62,314 bases of DNA from Pseudomonadales bacterium (GCA_024234635.1 JACKNX010000020.1:1-62314); one strand, 5' to 3'. Counted from the stretch's first letter, positions 35,094-44,175 are shown. A program made the numbers and translations. Notes: generated by a model not told the origin, from the letters alone.

Positions 35094-35594
35094 TCAGGGT
35101 CCCGGTGGGCGACTGGCGGAAGGACGGTCGAAGGATCCCTGGCGGAAACGTGCGGCGTCGATGGCCATGGCGTCGATGGGACCGGTGGCGGTGCCTTCGT
35201 TCACGCACACGCGCTCAATGATGCGCCATTCCTCGCCGCGTTTTTCATACACGTCAAGATAGCGCCCCCACCAGGTATCGAGCACGGGTGCGTCGGCGTG
35301 AAACAGCCAGGTGACGTTGTAGATCTCGCCGCGTGCGTGACGACCGTCCGCGTCCAGTTCGATGCTGTGGTTGAAGATGCAGTGGTTGGTGGAGCGCCAG
35401 CGCAGGTGGCTCACCATGCAGTGTTCCACGAAGGTATGCGCGTTGCCCACGTACACGCCATGATCGTCCGTGGCCTCCGGCCAGTAGGCGGATTTCATCA
35501 GCGCTTCATCGAGACGGTCGACGCCCCGGCAATAGCGCAGGGCGACGTTGCGGATACATTCCAGATCCGATAGCTGCGCGGTGGTGTATGGCAT
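35094..35594 (-). CDS. SnoaL-like (NTF2-fold) protein
   Basis: A 166-residue protein whose cone-shaped NTF2-like fold is shown by a helical N-terminus (IRNVALRYCRGVDRLDEALM) and strands ending with EEWRIIERV. It has the His/Trp pattern of SnoaL-like_4 proteins (W-x-H, FHADAP). ATG 35594 lies 2 bp after the phosphotransferase stop, so they are translationally linked. The family includes isomerases, dehydratases and small-molecule binders; the exact role is unknown. The operon context suggests a catabolic intermediate. Confidence 0.82.
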   Translation of the reverse strand: MPYTTAQLSDLECIRNVALRYCRGVDRLDEALMKSAYWPEATDDHGVYVGNAHTFVEHCMVSHLRWRSTNHCIFNHSIELDADGRHARGEIYNVTWLFHADAPVLDTWWGRYLDVYEKRGEEWRIIERVCVNEGTATGPIDAMAIDAARFRQGSFDRPSASRPPGP

Positions 35595-35596
35595 GA

Positions 35597-36622
35597 CTAT
35601 TTCAGCAGTTCAAAAGCGTTCAGTTCGTCCAGCGCGCTCATGGCGCCGCCGAGCAGCGTGCGGCCGAGTTTATGGCCACGTTCGTTGGCGAGATTCAGCG
35701 TGCCGGCGATCACCACTGCAAAATCCAGCAGATACAGTGCGCTGACCTTGTAGCGGCGGTCGAACAATTCGCGCGGATAGTCGATACCGTGCGCGCGGAA
35801 TGCCTTGTAGTAGTGGTCCACCAGATCGTAGCTGTGGCGCACGTCGATGGGCACACTCTGCGTGACGAAATAGGCAAGGTCGTGTTCGGGGCACGATGCG
35901 GCGGTGGACTGCCAGTCCACGAACAATACGTCGTTGCCAAAGAAAATGTTGTCCAGACGCATGTCCACATGATTGAGGCAAACCGGTGCACTGCACATCT
36001 CGTTCAGCAGCCACGGTGTCGCCGCCGGCATGCCGCTTTCCGCGATGAGCGCGCTGTCCGGGATGACATCGCGAAATTTCTCCATCACCACGGGCCAGCC
36101 GAACTGGAACCCGCCGATCATGCCGTCGCGCTGGGCTGGATTGTTGTGGGATATCAGGCCGAGCCTGTCGGTCTGCTTCCAGGTGGCGGCGTGCATGGCG
36201 GCGATGGTTTCGATGACGGCAACGGCTTCGTCGAGCGTGCAGCCCGCAACCTGGTCGCCGATGCGGTGGTCCCGGATGTCCTCCATGAGGATGATGAAAT
36301 CCTGCGTCTCGGGCGTGTGCGCGGCAAAGTAACAGGCTGGTGTACGCAGCGGCAGCAGCGGCGCGATGTTCTGGTAGAAACGCACTTCGCGGCCGTACAT
36401 GTCGTAGGTGCGTGCTACTGCCCGGTTTTCCTCGGCGGGCGAGGGAAATTTGGCGATGATTGTTTCCAGATCCCGGTCGCAGTCCAGCTTGACGCGCGTC
36501 ACCTGGCCCATGATGCCGGCGCCTTCCCCGAACAACTGCACCTCGAAGTCACGCACGGTGCAATCCAGTGCGCGCGAGAGCCACTCACGGGTCAGGGCAT
36601 CGGGACGGGTGGGGTAACTCAT
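35597..36622 (-). CDS. phosphotransferase, ecdysteroid-kinase/APH-like
   Basis: A 341-residue kinase-like protein from ATG 36622. The catalytic loop is HVDMRLDN (His218, Asp220, Asn225) and the metal Asp is in FVDWQS (Asp236). The N-lobe has GEGAGIMGQVTRVKL. It matches APH-fold small-molecule kinases of the EcKinase/CHK-like group, which often act on hydroxylated lipophilic compounds. The gene follows the amidohydrolase (30 bp) and precedes the SnoaL-like gene (2 bp). Phosphorylation of a hydrophobic substrate is inference. Confidence 0.82.
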   Translation of the reverse strand: MSYPTRPDALTREWLSRALDCTVRDFEVQLFGEGAGIMGQVTRVKLDCDRDLETIIAKFPSPAEENRAVARTYDMYGREVRFYQNIAPLLPLRTPACYFAAHTPETQDFIILMEDIRDHRIGDQVAGCTLDEAVAVIETIAAMHAATWKQTDRLGLISHNNPAQRDGMIGGFQFGWPVVMEKFRDVIPDSALIAESGMPAATPWLLNEMCSAPVCLNHVDMRLDNIFFGNDVLFVDWQSTAASCPEHDLAYFVTQSVPIDVRHSYDLVDHYYKAFRAHGIDYPRELFDRRYKVSALYLLDFAVVIAGTLNLANERGHKLGRTLLGGAMSALDELNAFELLK

Positions 36623-36652
36623 GACAACTCCTCGCGTGGGCGTGCGGACGGA

Positions 36653-37822
36653 TCAGGCCGCCAGTTCGCGTGCACGCTGCCCCATAAGGGATTCAAAATT
36701 GGCCTGGTAGAAATGGTGGCGAACGGTGTCGTCATCCAGCGTCGACTCAAAGCGTTTCACCGGATGCCGGCCGCCTTCCACATGCGGATAGTCCGTGCAG
36801 AACAGCGGCACCTCGATGCCGGCTTCGCGGGCGATCCAGCCCACATCCTCGGCCGGATACGGCGTGGCGCGAATCTGCCGGCGCACGTAGTCGGATGGCT
36901 TGATCGACAGCTTTCGCAGGCGCTCCTCGGAGCGGAAAAACGCCGCCTGCGCACTATCCAGATAGCGCATCCAGCCTGGCATCCAGCTTGCGCCCTGCTC
37001 GATGACACCGAACATGAGCGCGGGATGGTTTTCCAGGATGCCGTCGATGATCAGTGTGGCCAGTGTCTGCATTACCGGCGTGGGAATGGCCATGTAGTCC
37101 ACGCTGCGGAAATTCTCGGCGCCACCGTGGAAGTCAGCGGGTATCGGCAGGCCATTGTTGAAGTAGTTGGGATCGAGCAGCCGACCGCCACCGCCGACGT
37201 GGAACACCACGGGAATTCCTGCTTCCTCCGCCATGCGCCACAGGGGAAACAGCCCGGTGTGACTTGGGGAATGGGTGCGCGGGCACTGGGAGGGGATGAG
37301 AAGACTGTCGAAGCCGTCCGCAATCACCTGCCGGGTGAGCGCAATGCTGCGGTCGAAATCGGCCAGCGGCACGTAGGCGGTGGACAACAGGCGCCGATCA
37401 GCGGAACAGAAGTCCCGCATCGCGCGGTTGTGGGTTTCGGCCATCCCGTAGATCAGGTCCAGGTCATCCGCCTGGCGTTCCAGGGTCGCCAGATAGCCGT
37501 TCATGAACGTGTTGAAGACCAGCTGAGAACGCACGCCGATGAGGTCCAGGGCGCGTGGCCGGTCCTCCTTGTAGAGCGCCCCGGTGGCGTGCCAGTTCTT
37601 GCGCAGCATGATCTCGGACTCGTCCTCGTCGCGGTAGGCGCTGTCCCGGTGTCTGGCCAGGACGCTCTTCAGTTCCGCCGCGCTGGTCGCAACGGAAGGG
37701 GAGCCGTCGAAGCCCAGGAGCCTGTCCCTCAGCGGGCCGGGAGCAAATTCCGCCAGGTATTCCGCCGTTTCCATGATGTGGGCGTCAGCGTCGTGCACGA
37801 CGCGGTCAGTGATGTAAGTCAT
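36653..37822 (-). CDS. amidohydrolase-family (ACMSD-like) metalloenzyme
   Basis: A 389-residue protein from ATG 37822, after AGAGCAGGAT. Metal ligands are suggested by HDADAHIME (D-x-H), VVFHVGGG, and FCTDYPHVEGG (late Asp). This is the amidohydrolase-2/ACMSD-like TIM barrel, used for decarboxylation or hydrolysis of aromatic and cyclic intermediates. It is the first gene of an operon with the phosphotransferase, SnoaL-like protein and SDR. A glycosyltransferase gene starts divergently 110 bp away. Confidence 0.85.
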   Translation of the reverse strand: MTYITDRVVHDADAHIMETAEYLAEFAPGPLRDRLLGFDGSPSVATSAAELKSVLARHRDSAYRDEDESEIMLRKNWHATGALYKEDRPRALDLIGVRSQLVFNTFMNGYLATLERQADDLDLIYGMAETHNRAMRDFCSADRRLLSTAYVPLADFDRSIALTRQVIADGFDSLLIPSQCPRTHSPSHTGLFPLWRMAEEAGIPVVFHVGGGGRLLDPNYFNNGLPIPADFHGGAENFRSVDYMAIPTPVMQTLATLIIDGILENHPALMFGVIEQGASWMPGWMRYLDSAQAAFFRSEERLRKLSIKPSDYVRRQIRATPYPAEDVGWIAREAGIEVPLFCTDYPHVEGGRHPVKRFESTLDDDTVRHHFYQANFESLMGQRARELAA

Positions 37823-37931
37823 ATCCTGCTCTCTCCCCGAAACAGCCGGAGGGCGCAAGTTAGACCGCCGTCAACGGTGGGTCAATGCGGGCGTGGTACA
37901 GTCGCGCACGCTCACGTCACGGAAGCGCGTT

Positions 37932-38906
37932 GTGTCGAATGAACCCCTGGTCACCGTCGTTTCGCCCATCTACAACGGGGAAAAACACGTCCGCGCGTGC
38001 GCGGAGTGCATGCTGGCGCAGACCTACACCAACTGGCGTTACGTGATCCTGGACAACCATTCGACGGATGGCACGGGAGCCATAGCCGCGGATTGCGCGT
38101 CCCGGGACGGGCGTATCCGGGTCGTGCGCAACCCGGAAACCTATCCCGTGATCCGCAATCACAACGAGGCATTCCGGCAGGCGGAGACGGGGAGTGTGTA
38201 CTTCCGGTTCCTGCAGGCGGACGACCGCATTACGCCGGACTGCCTGGAGGCCAGCGTCGCCGTCGCGGAGCGGCACCCGTCGGCGGGGATCGTGGGGTCG
38301 CAGTTCCTGTGGGGTGACAAGGTGACGGCCACCGAGTTTCCCGAGGGTGAGTTCTTCGCCGGCCACGATACCGCGCGACGTACATTGCTGGGGCATGTCT
38401 ATCCCTTTCTCACACCATCCGGGTTGTTGTGGCGCATGCAGGCCGTGCAGGCGCGCGAACCGTTGTGGGACGAGCGGTATCTCTATGCGGACGTGATGGC
38501 CTGTTACGAGATCCTGCGTGAGTGGGATTTCGGCTATGTGCCGCGAGCGCTCACCGTTGCGGGGCGGGATGCCAACTCGGTGACGAGTCAGGTGACGGGA
38601 TCCTTCAACAAGATGCTGGCGTCCAATCTGCATCTGTTGGTGATGTTTGGTCCCGGTTGTCTCGAAGAGGAGCTATATGAGAAACGCGTGGCACAACAGT
38701 TGGCGGTCTATTATGCCTACCTCGGACAAAGCTGGTGGCATCGGAGATTGGCAGCATTCTGGGACTTTCACGCAGCCGAATTGCGCGGCATGGGCTTCCC
38801 GCTCAGCAAGTGGCGCGTGCGTCGGAACGCACTACGCTATCTCCGCGCCGAGCCCGGCGATGCGCTGAGCCAGTTTGCTCGTAGCTTCACCGGCGATCGC
38901 ACATAG
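37932..38906 (+). CDS. family 2 glycosyltransferase
   Basis: A 324-residue protein; GTG 37932 is chosen since GGAAG lies 6 bp upstream (GTG 37893 is an alternative). GT-A fold: VTVVSPIYNGEKHV, then DNHSTDGTG (Asp41, Asp46) and the nucleotide-sugar motif LQADD (residues 94-98). No membrane segment is visible, so it is cytosolic or peripheral. It transfers a sugar from a nucleotide donor; the acceptor is unknown. It stands alone, without other polysaccharide genes. Confidence 0.88.
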   Translation: MSNEPLVTVVSPIYNGEKHVRACAECMLAQTYTNWRYVILDNHSTDGTGAIAADCASRDGRIRVVRNPETYPVIRNHNEAFRQAETGSVYFRFLQADDRITPDCLEASVAVAERHPSAGIVGSQFLWGDKVTATEFPEGEFFAGHDTARRTLLGHVYPFLTPSGLLWRMQAVQAREPLWDERYLYADVMACYEILREWDFGYVPRALTVAGRDANSVTSQVTGSFNKMLASNLHLLVMFGPGCLEEELYEKRVAQQLAVYYAYLGQSWWHRRLAAFWDFHAAELRGMGFPLSKWRVRRNALRYLRAEPGDALSQFARSFTGDRT

Positions 38907-38914
38907 CCCGGGGG

Positions 38915-39838
38915 TCACGCCGGGAGCCGGAGTTGCCTTGCCACCTCGGTGGCGCCGCCGATTTCTTCTTCGTCCGATGCCGCCACGACCTTGAGATTCA
39001 TCACACGGCAGCCGGCATCCACATAGGGTTGCAGTCCCGCCGCAACATCCTCCGGCGTGCCGTAGGGCACGTAACGTTCGAATTTCTCGAATGGCACGTG
39101 GTAGAAATTCTCCATTGCCCGGGCCACCAGGGCGCGTGCCGTGGCGCGGTCATCAGCAATGCCCGCCCACGGCTGATAGCCGTGCTGCCAGGCGACGTCG
39201 TGCCGGCCGTGCTCACGGGCTGCCGCGTCGATGCGCGCGGCCGCTTCCCCATAACGCGCGGGTGAACACCAGACGCCTATCCAGCCGTCGCCATGCAGTG
39301 CCGTCCGCAAGAGCGCCGCATCGGAGCGACCGCCCACCAGGATCGGCACGGGCGGCTCTATTCTCGGTTTGATGCGCGCACCGCGCAGCGTGAAAAACTC
39401 GCCGTCCAGATCCACTGTATCGCCGCGCATCAGCGCGCGGATGATGCCGAGCGACTCGTTGGTACGGCGCCCGCGCGTGCGCGGATCCACGCCACAGACC
39501 TCCACTTCGTGGCGGTCGTCGCCCCCGATACCCACGCCGAACAGCATTCGGCCAGGAGCAATCTTGTGCATGGTGGCAAGCTGCCGCGCCACGGGCAGCG
39601 GATGGCGCAGCGGCAGGAGGTAGATGCTGATCATCACGCCGATGGTGGGGTGCATCTGCGACAGCGCGGCGATCTCCACGAAACCGTCCGTGCCGTGACC
39701 GTCGCGGAACGACACGTGGTCCGCCATGTACATGTGGTGAAAGCCGGCATCGGCGATGCGGGCAACCGTCTCGATTCGCTGGTCGAGCGACCCGGTCCAG
39801 AAGCGTTCCGGCACGCACATGCCGAAGCGAAGAGGCAT
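38915..39838 (-). CDS. luciferase-like flavin monooxygenase (LLM family)
   Basis: A 307-residue protein from ATG 39838. The TIM-barrel LLM features are seen: FGMCVPERFW at the start, HHMYMADHVSF, then FGVGIGGDD and PVPILVGGRSDAALLR. Members use FMNH2 or F420H2; the F420-type is a common annotation in this group, but the cofactor is not decidable here. The SDR gene at 39937 is divergent, 98 bp away. It may act in oxidation of a cyclic or aromatic compound. Confidence 0.85.
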   Translation of the reverse strand: MPLRFGMCVPERFWTGSLDQRIETVARIADAGFHHMYMADHVSFRDGHGTDGFVEIAALSQMHPTIGVMISIYLLPLRHPLPVARQLATMHKIAPGRMLFGVGIGGDDRHEVEVCGVDPRTRGRRTNESLGIIRALMRGDTVDLDGEFFTLRGARIKPRIEPPVPILVGGRSDAALLRTALHGDGWIGVWCSPARYGEAAARIDAAAREHGRHDVAWQHGYQPWAGIADDRATARALVARAMENFYHVPFEKFERYVPYGTPEDVAAGLQPYVDAGCRVMNLKVVAASDEEEIGGATEVARQLRLPA

Positions 39839-39936
39839 ACTCACAATTTTGTCGCCCGTTGATGCAGAAGCGGCAAGTCTGCCGTATTGCATCGACCGGC
39901 AAAACCATCGGCGAAGAAACAACAAGGGGGCAGAAC

Positions 39937-40704
39937 ATGGATCTTGGACTGAGTGGCAGGAAAGCGATGGTGCTGGGTGGCAGCCGGGGCATCGGCTGGT
40001 TCACGGCGGCGCTCCTGATGAGTGAAGGTTGTGACGTGGCCATCTGCGCACGCGGCGCGGATGGTGTCGCGGACGCCGGCAGGCGGCTGGCGGCCATCCG
40101 CCCCAACGGCAATGTGGTTGCCGAGGCCGCGGATCTGACCAATGGCGATGCCACGCGCGACTTCGTGCGCAATGCCGTCAACCGCCTGGGCGGACTGGAC
40201 ATTCTGGTGCACAACGCCAGTGCCTTCGGCGCCGACAACTCGGAGGAGTCGTGGCGGCGCAGTTTTGAGGTGGACGTGATGGCCGGCGTGCGCGCGGTGG
40301 AGGAAGCGCTGCCGGCACTCAAGGCCAGCGGCGCGGCCAGCATCGTCTTCGTTGGTTCCATGGCCAGCAAGTTCCACTTCGGCCGCCCACCGGGCGCCTA
40401 CGGACCGGTAAAGGCCGCGATGCGCGCCTATGCCAATGAGATTGCGCAGACCTACGGCAAGGACGGGGTGCGCGCCAACGTGATTTCGCCGGGAGCGGTA
40501 TGGTTTCCCGGTGGTAGCTGGGACCAGCGCAAACAGGAAAACCCGAAGTTCTACGCGGCCGTGGAGAAGGCGATCCCCCTTGGTCGCCTGGGTACCGGCG
40601 AGGAGATCGCCCGCATCATCGTGTTTACCGCAAGCCCCGCGGGACTGTGGCTCAACGCCACCCATATCGCCGCGGACGGCGGCCAGGTGGCGGCAGTGGA
40701 CTGA
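39937..40704 (+). CDS. short-chain dehydrogenase/reductase
   Basis: A 255-residue SDR from ATG 39937. Motifs: GGSRGIG (Gly-rich), NASAFG in place of NNAG, and YGPVK (YxxxK), with Ser in VGSMAS. CARGAD after beta-2 has an Arg, favouring NADP(H). Downstream is the convergent MAPEG gene only 3 bp away. It is one of several SDRs in this catabolic region; the substrate is unknown. Confidence 0.87.
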   Translation: MDLGLSGRKAMVLGGSRGIGWFTAALLMSEGCDVAICARGADGVADAGRRLAAIRPNGNVVAEAADLTNGDATRDFVRNAVNRLGGLDILVHNASAFGADNSEESWRRSFEVDVMAGVRAVEEALPALKASGAASIVFVGSMASKFHFGRPPGAYGPVKAAMRAYANEIAQTYGKDGVRANVISPGAVWFPGGSWDQRKQENPKFYAAVEKAIPLGRLGTGEEIARIIVFTASPAGLWLNATHIAADGGQVAAVD

Positions 40705-40707
40705 GCG

Positions 40708-41118
40708 TCAGCCTGCGGACAGAAACAGGTAGACCCACCAGGCGACGATGCCGACCTGGGCGGCGAAAAACAGGAAGCGCGCGAACACGGCTGGCACGCT
40801 GGTGGAGGCAATGTGGATGAGCGACTGCAGGATGCGGGCCCCCAGCAGGTAGTTCGCCAGGCCGTCGGTGACACCGGTCTGGCCGGTGGCGATGGCGTAG
40901 AGCATCACCGCGCCGGCGGCAGGCAGGAACTCGTAGGTATTGGCATGCGCACGCGTGAGACGTGCGCCTAGGCCCGGCAGATCTTCCCCGGACGGCAGGT
41001 AGGTGTTGGGCTGCTTGCCGGTACTGGCCGTGCGGTACAGCCGGAACAGACCGATGCACAGCACCAGCAGCAGGGACCAGGCGGCGAAGCCGAGCAGGGC
41101 ATGGGCGGTGGCGGTCAT
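40708..41118 (-). CDS. MAPEG-family membrane protein
   Basis: A 136-residue protein with four hydrophobic helices, from ATG 41118. The MAPEG signature is visible as TRAHANTYEFLPAAGAVMLY and an Arg/His-rich RILQSLIHI block. MAPEG proteins include membrane glutathione S-transferases; bacterial members are mostly uncharacterised. It lies 68 bp after the AbiEii-like gene and converges with the SDR gene. Confidence 0.85.
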   Translation of the reverse strand: MTATAHALLGFAAWSLLLVLCIGLFRLYRTASTGKQPNTYLPSGEDLPGLGARLTRAHANTYEFLPAAGAVMLYAIATGQTGVTDGLANYLLGARILQSLIHIASTSVPAVFARFLFFAAQVGIVAWWVYLFLSAG

Positions 41119-41186
41119 GGACTCTCCTCCGTTGAATCAGGGCGATGAGATTACTCCTGCCTATCCACGTCGGGAACCCAGGCGAA

Positions 41187-41729
41187 TCAATGAACGGACG
41201 GAAGGCTCGCGAGATGCGCTACCCGTTCATCGTCTTCGCCGAGGTATTCCACAATCGTTGCGCGCACCTGCTGGGTGTTGAGAGTGCCGGCAGCGAGCAT
41301 GGCTTCCAGGTCTGCCCAGTCCTTGGTGCGGTTAAAAAATGCCTTGAATACTGCCAGGTCGTAGCAGGACAGGAAGGGGATGTTTGCACCGGCAAACGCT
41401 TCCACCCGAACGCGGGCAGCCAGCTCCTCGTGGAAATCCGTCGTGTTCAGAAACAGATCGACCGGAGTCGTTTCCCACCAAAGGCGAACCTGGCCATCGC
41501 GTTGCAGCAGCTTGATATCGCGCTTCGTTGCGTGAATGTCTGTAGGTAGCGCCGTGATCACCGCATCGAAGTTTTCTGCCGGCACAAAGATGTTCAGGTC
41601 GATGTCGATCGTGCCCCGTGCGCGATCCGTGCACCACGCTAGCGCCAGTGCGCCGCCGAAAGCGTGAGGCAGATTGGCGCGTTCCAGCGCGTCATGCAGG
41701 TCGATGATCTGTTGAACGAGGTCAGGCAT
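41187..41729 (-). CDS. AbiEii/AbiGii-type nucleotidyltransferase toxin
   Basis: A 180-residue protein from ATG 41729. Nucleotidyltransferase core: AFGGALALAW (GG at 25-26) and DIDLNIFVP (Asp42, Asp44), the typical GG...DxD arrangement, followed by LWWETTPVDLFL. An 8-bp overlap with the upstream Xre gene shows coupled translation. AbiEii/MenA-like toxins add nucleotides to tRNA or other targets; the family also includes predicted antiphage modules. It looks intact. Confidence 0.85.
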   Translation of the reverse strand: MPDLVQQIIDLHDALERANLPHAFGGALALAWCTDRARGTIDIDLNIFVPAENFDAVITALPTDIHATKRDIKLLQRDGQVRLWWETTPVDLFLNTTDFHEELAARVRVEAFAGANIPFLSCYDLAVFKAFFNRTKDWADLEAMLAAGTLNTQQVRATIVEYLGEDDERVAHLASLPSVH

Positions 41730-42066
41730 GCCTGGCGAAAACTGGCAGGTTCAGTTCGCGGGACGCGCGTGCGGGGAATGCCGCGGCAAGGCGTAGTACC
41801 TGCACCAGTTCATCGCCGCGAGCCAATCCATCGCGCTCCCGAATGCGTCGTGACAGTGTGATGTCCACTGCATAGCCACAGGCTTCCAGGATGCGCATAT
41901 AGGTCACGATGGAAGGATGTTTTTCGCCGTTTTCATACGCGAGCAGCGTGGCGTGCGAGGTGCCGGCGCGACGTGCGGCTTCACGCAGCGAAAGGCCGGA
42001 TTTGAGCCGGGCATTGCGCAGGACTGTTGCCGCTTTTCGTGCGACGCGGGAGGAGAGATCGTCCAT
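41722..42066 (-). CDS. Xre-family HTH protein (antitoxin/regulator of the AbiEii pair)
   Basis: A 114-residue protein from ATG 42066. Xre HTH: LREAARRAGTSHATLLAYENGEKHPS (about 28-53). The C-terminal part (DELVQVLRLAAAFPAR) probably mediates contacts with the partner. Its stop overlaps the toxin gene by 8 bp. A perfect 22-bp palindrome lies 28 bp upstream of its start, a strong candidate for its operator. Confidence 0.88.
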   Translation of the reverse strand: MDDLSSRVARKAATVLRNARLKSGLSLREAARRAGTSHATLLAYENGEKHPSIVTYMRILEACGYAVDITLSRRIRERDGLARGDELVQVLRLAAAFPARASRELNLPVFARHA

Positions 42067-42093
42067 CGTCGGTTCCCCGGATGAAGTATTGAA

Positions 42094-42115
42094 ATGGTAT
42101 CTGATCAGATACCAT
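42094..42115. promoter_or_regulatory. perfect 22-bp palindromic operator of the HTH/AbiEii pair
   Basis: ATGGTATCTGA (42094-42104) is immediately followed by its exact reverse complement TCAGATACCAT (42105-42115). It lies 28 bp before the HTH start. Perfect 11-bp arms without a spacer suit binding of an Xre dimer. It is more AT-rich than its surroundings. Confidence 0.8.
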
Positions 42116-42365
42116 CATACAATCCGCGTTCGCCCGGACAGTCACTGTTGCAGGGCGGAAGCGGCGTTTCTGGCGTGTTGTCCTCATCAGTCGACGCAAG
42201 TGGTTTTCAGGCTCGAGCCACTCACCCATTTGGGCGATTTTCAACCTTTTGCCGATCGCTGCCCGCTGCTTCGGTGGAGCGCCGCCAGTCAGAAGTCGCC
42301 ACGACGTGTGACCGGAAACGACTCCCCGCGATTGAATCAACCTGTTTCAAGGAGGGCGTTTGAGG

Positions 42366-43284
42366 ATGCGAATTAGGCAAAACGAGCTGCGGAGCTTCCA
42401 CTGGTCCATCCTGATCCCGCTGTGTTGCGGTTTGGTGGCGCGACCGGTCCAGGCAGCGGATCCGGTTGTCGCGATCAATCCAGGCGCATACCAGGGTCTG
42501 TATGACATCGATCCGGATGGCAATTTTGTCAGCGGACCACAGAATGTCCCGCCGTCTCCAGGTCGGCACAGCATTCGGCCGGGCGCCGTAGGCGCATACG
42601 GCATCTGGATCGATGTGGCTGCCAACGGCGACGGAGATAAGCTCCGGCAGAATTACGCTGAGAAACATCGATGTTTCGGTAACCGATGTCGACAATTCGG
42701 GCGTGGATTGGATAGTACGCGGTGTAGGCTCTGACTGGGCGCCGGGCAACGCCACGCTGGTGCATGTTCCGGGGTTGGTATATCTGTTGCAGGCCAACGG
42801 CGCTTCGAAGGTCTACACGGTAGCTTGTCCGTGCGCGGTGAATCCCTCGGAGCTCGAGATGAACGGTGTGCAGTTCCGGTTGGGTTGCGGGTCGCTGGAT
42901 AGCGATGAGGATGGAGTGCCGGATGCTCACGACAATTGCCCAGGCGTTGGCAATTCCGACCAGATCGATATTGACGACGATGGTGTGGGTGATGCATGCG
43001 ATGTCGATGGTGATGCGTGTGACGGTGATAGCGATGGCGATGGCGATGGCGATGGTGTGGAGAACGGGTCGGACCACTGTCCGCTCAGTCCTTCGTCCCA
43101 GCCGGTGGATGGAGAAGGTTGTACCGGTGCGCAGACGATAGCGCGCAGCTGTCACAGGGATCAGTTCGTGCAACTCGGCCGGTTCGTTCGGTGCGTGGCG
43201 CAAGCTGCCAATGGCGCGGTCGCAAACGGATTGCTGACTCCGACACAGAAAGCGGAGTTCGTCAGCGGCGCCGCCCGGCAGTAG
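42366..43284 (+). pseudogene. thrombospondin-3-repeat secreted protein, frameshifted
   Basis: Two overlapping frames together make one protein. Frame A (ATG 42366, after AAGGAGGG) has a signal peptide ending at VQA and runs to 42734. Frame B (about 42630 to stop 43284) continues with the logical sequence. The join needs a +1 shift near 42630-42645, around GGCGACGGAGATAAGC. Before it comes NPGAYQGLYDIDPDG; after it, repeats of the calcium-binding DxDxDG type (DSDEDGVPDAHDNC, DIDDDGVGDACD) and two Cys-rich tails. Such proteins are exported and bind Ca2+. It may be a pseudogene, a sequencing error or a programmed shift. Confidence 0.7.
43027..43056 (+). repeat. hexanucleotide tandem repeat (5 units) in the Ca2+-binding region
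   Basis: GATAGC, three GATGGC and GATGGT in a row. It encodes Asp-Ser/Gly pairs of the DxDxDG type. Being a multiple of three, slippage would change length without breaking the frame. Confidence 0.85.
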
Positions 43285-43350
43285 TGGATTCAGCCAGTCC
43301 TGTACCGCATGCCTCCCGACTCGCTCAGCGCGTCTTGGGAGGTATGCACA

Positions 43351-44175
43351 TCACGGCTGGGAGAAGGTCGCGGAGCCGCGGGACAGGGGACCCGTGACGA
43401 ATTGCCGGATTCGGCGGGTCAACTCATCCGCGTCACCCGTGGCCCGCAGGGTGGGCGCCAGCCGCAGGTGGTACCGCTGATCGGTCTTGTTCAGCAGTTC
43501 GCGGAACAGTGTCATGTCCTTCAGCTCCGTATTCACGAACCAGAGCAGATAAAACAGCCACGAGTTCGTGCCGCGAACGTGCATCGGCACGATGGGACAG
43601 CCGTATTTCTGCGCGATGCTCACCCCGCTGCTCATCCAATCCCGTTCCACCAGTCCGCGCAGGGTGGGGCGGGCCAGCCGCCCGGACGGGAAGATCACGA
43701 TGAGTCGCTCGTCACGCATGGCCTGCACCATGCCACGCACCGTTTCCTTGTTGCGTGCGTGATCGCGCCGATGTTCCATCCACTCCACCGGGATGATCAT
43801 TTCGTTCAGTCGGGGAACGGCGCGAATGGCATCGCGGTTGGCGAAGAACACCATGTCCGGCCGCTTCTCCTTCAGCGCGTCGTACACGGCGATGCCGTCA
43901 GCGATGCCTGCCGGATGGTTGGCCAGTATCACGGCACGCCCGGTAGCCGGCAGGTGTTCCAGACCCTCGCATGACACCTGCATGCGCAGCCGGTCCGACA
44001 GCCAGTCGAAGACCTCACGTCCGCCGGCATCTCGCAGCAGATTCACCATGTGGATAGCCTTGTCGTAACCGAGCACCGGGTAGAGCAGACGTTGGACCGC
44101 TTTCCACACGAGTGGCCGGCGCATCAGCCTGCCGGCACGCTCCTCGATGAGCGTGTCGACAATGTGCCCGGTCAA
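43351..44175 (-). CDS. 1-acylglycerol-3-phosphate acyltransferase-like (PlsC superfamily)
   Basis: A 274-residue protein. TTG 44175 is the start, overlapping the stop of the upstream hydrolase by four bases (TTGA); no later Met has as good a fit. The acyltransferase motif is NHPAGIAD (His87, Asp93), an HX5D spacing in place of HX4D, and FPSGRLARPT serves as the second block. A hydrophobic patch near 35-50 suggests membrane association. It transfers acyl groups to a lipid acceptor. It is the second gene after the alpha/beta hydrolase. Confidence 0.82.
   Translation of the reverse strand: MTGHIVDTLIEERAGRLMRRPLVWKAVQRLLYPVLGYDKAIHMVNLLRDAGGREVFDWLSDRLRMQVSCEGLEHLPATGRAVILANHPAGIADGIAVYDALKEKRPDMVFFANRDAIRAVPRLNEMIIPVEWMEHRRDHARNKETVRGMVQAMRDERLIVIFPSGRLARPTLRGLVERDWMSSGVSIAQKYGCPIVPMHVRGTNSWLFYLLWFVNTELKDMTLFRELLNKTDQRYHLRLAPTLRATGDADELTRRIRQFVTGPLSRGSATFSQP

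Noticed and set aside
35672..37942. 756-residue plus-strand ORF opposite kinase and amidohydrolase
   Set aside because: Covers two minus-strand genes with complete catalytic motifs and the gap between them; composition is typical of antisense translation.
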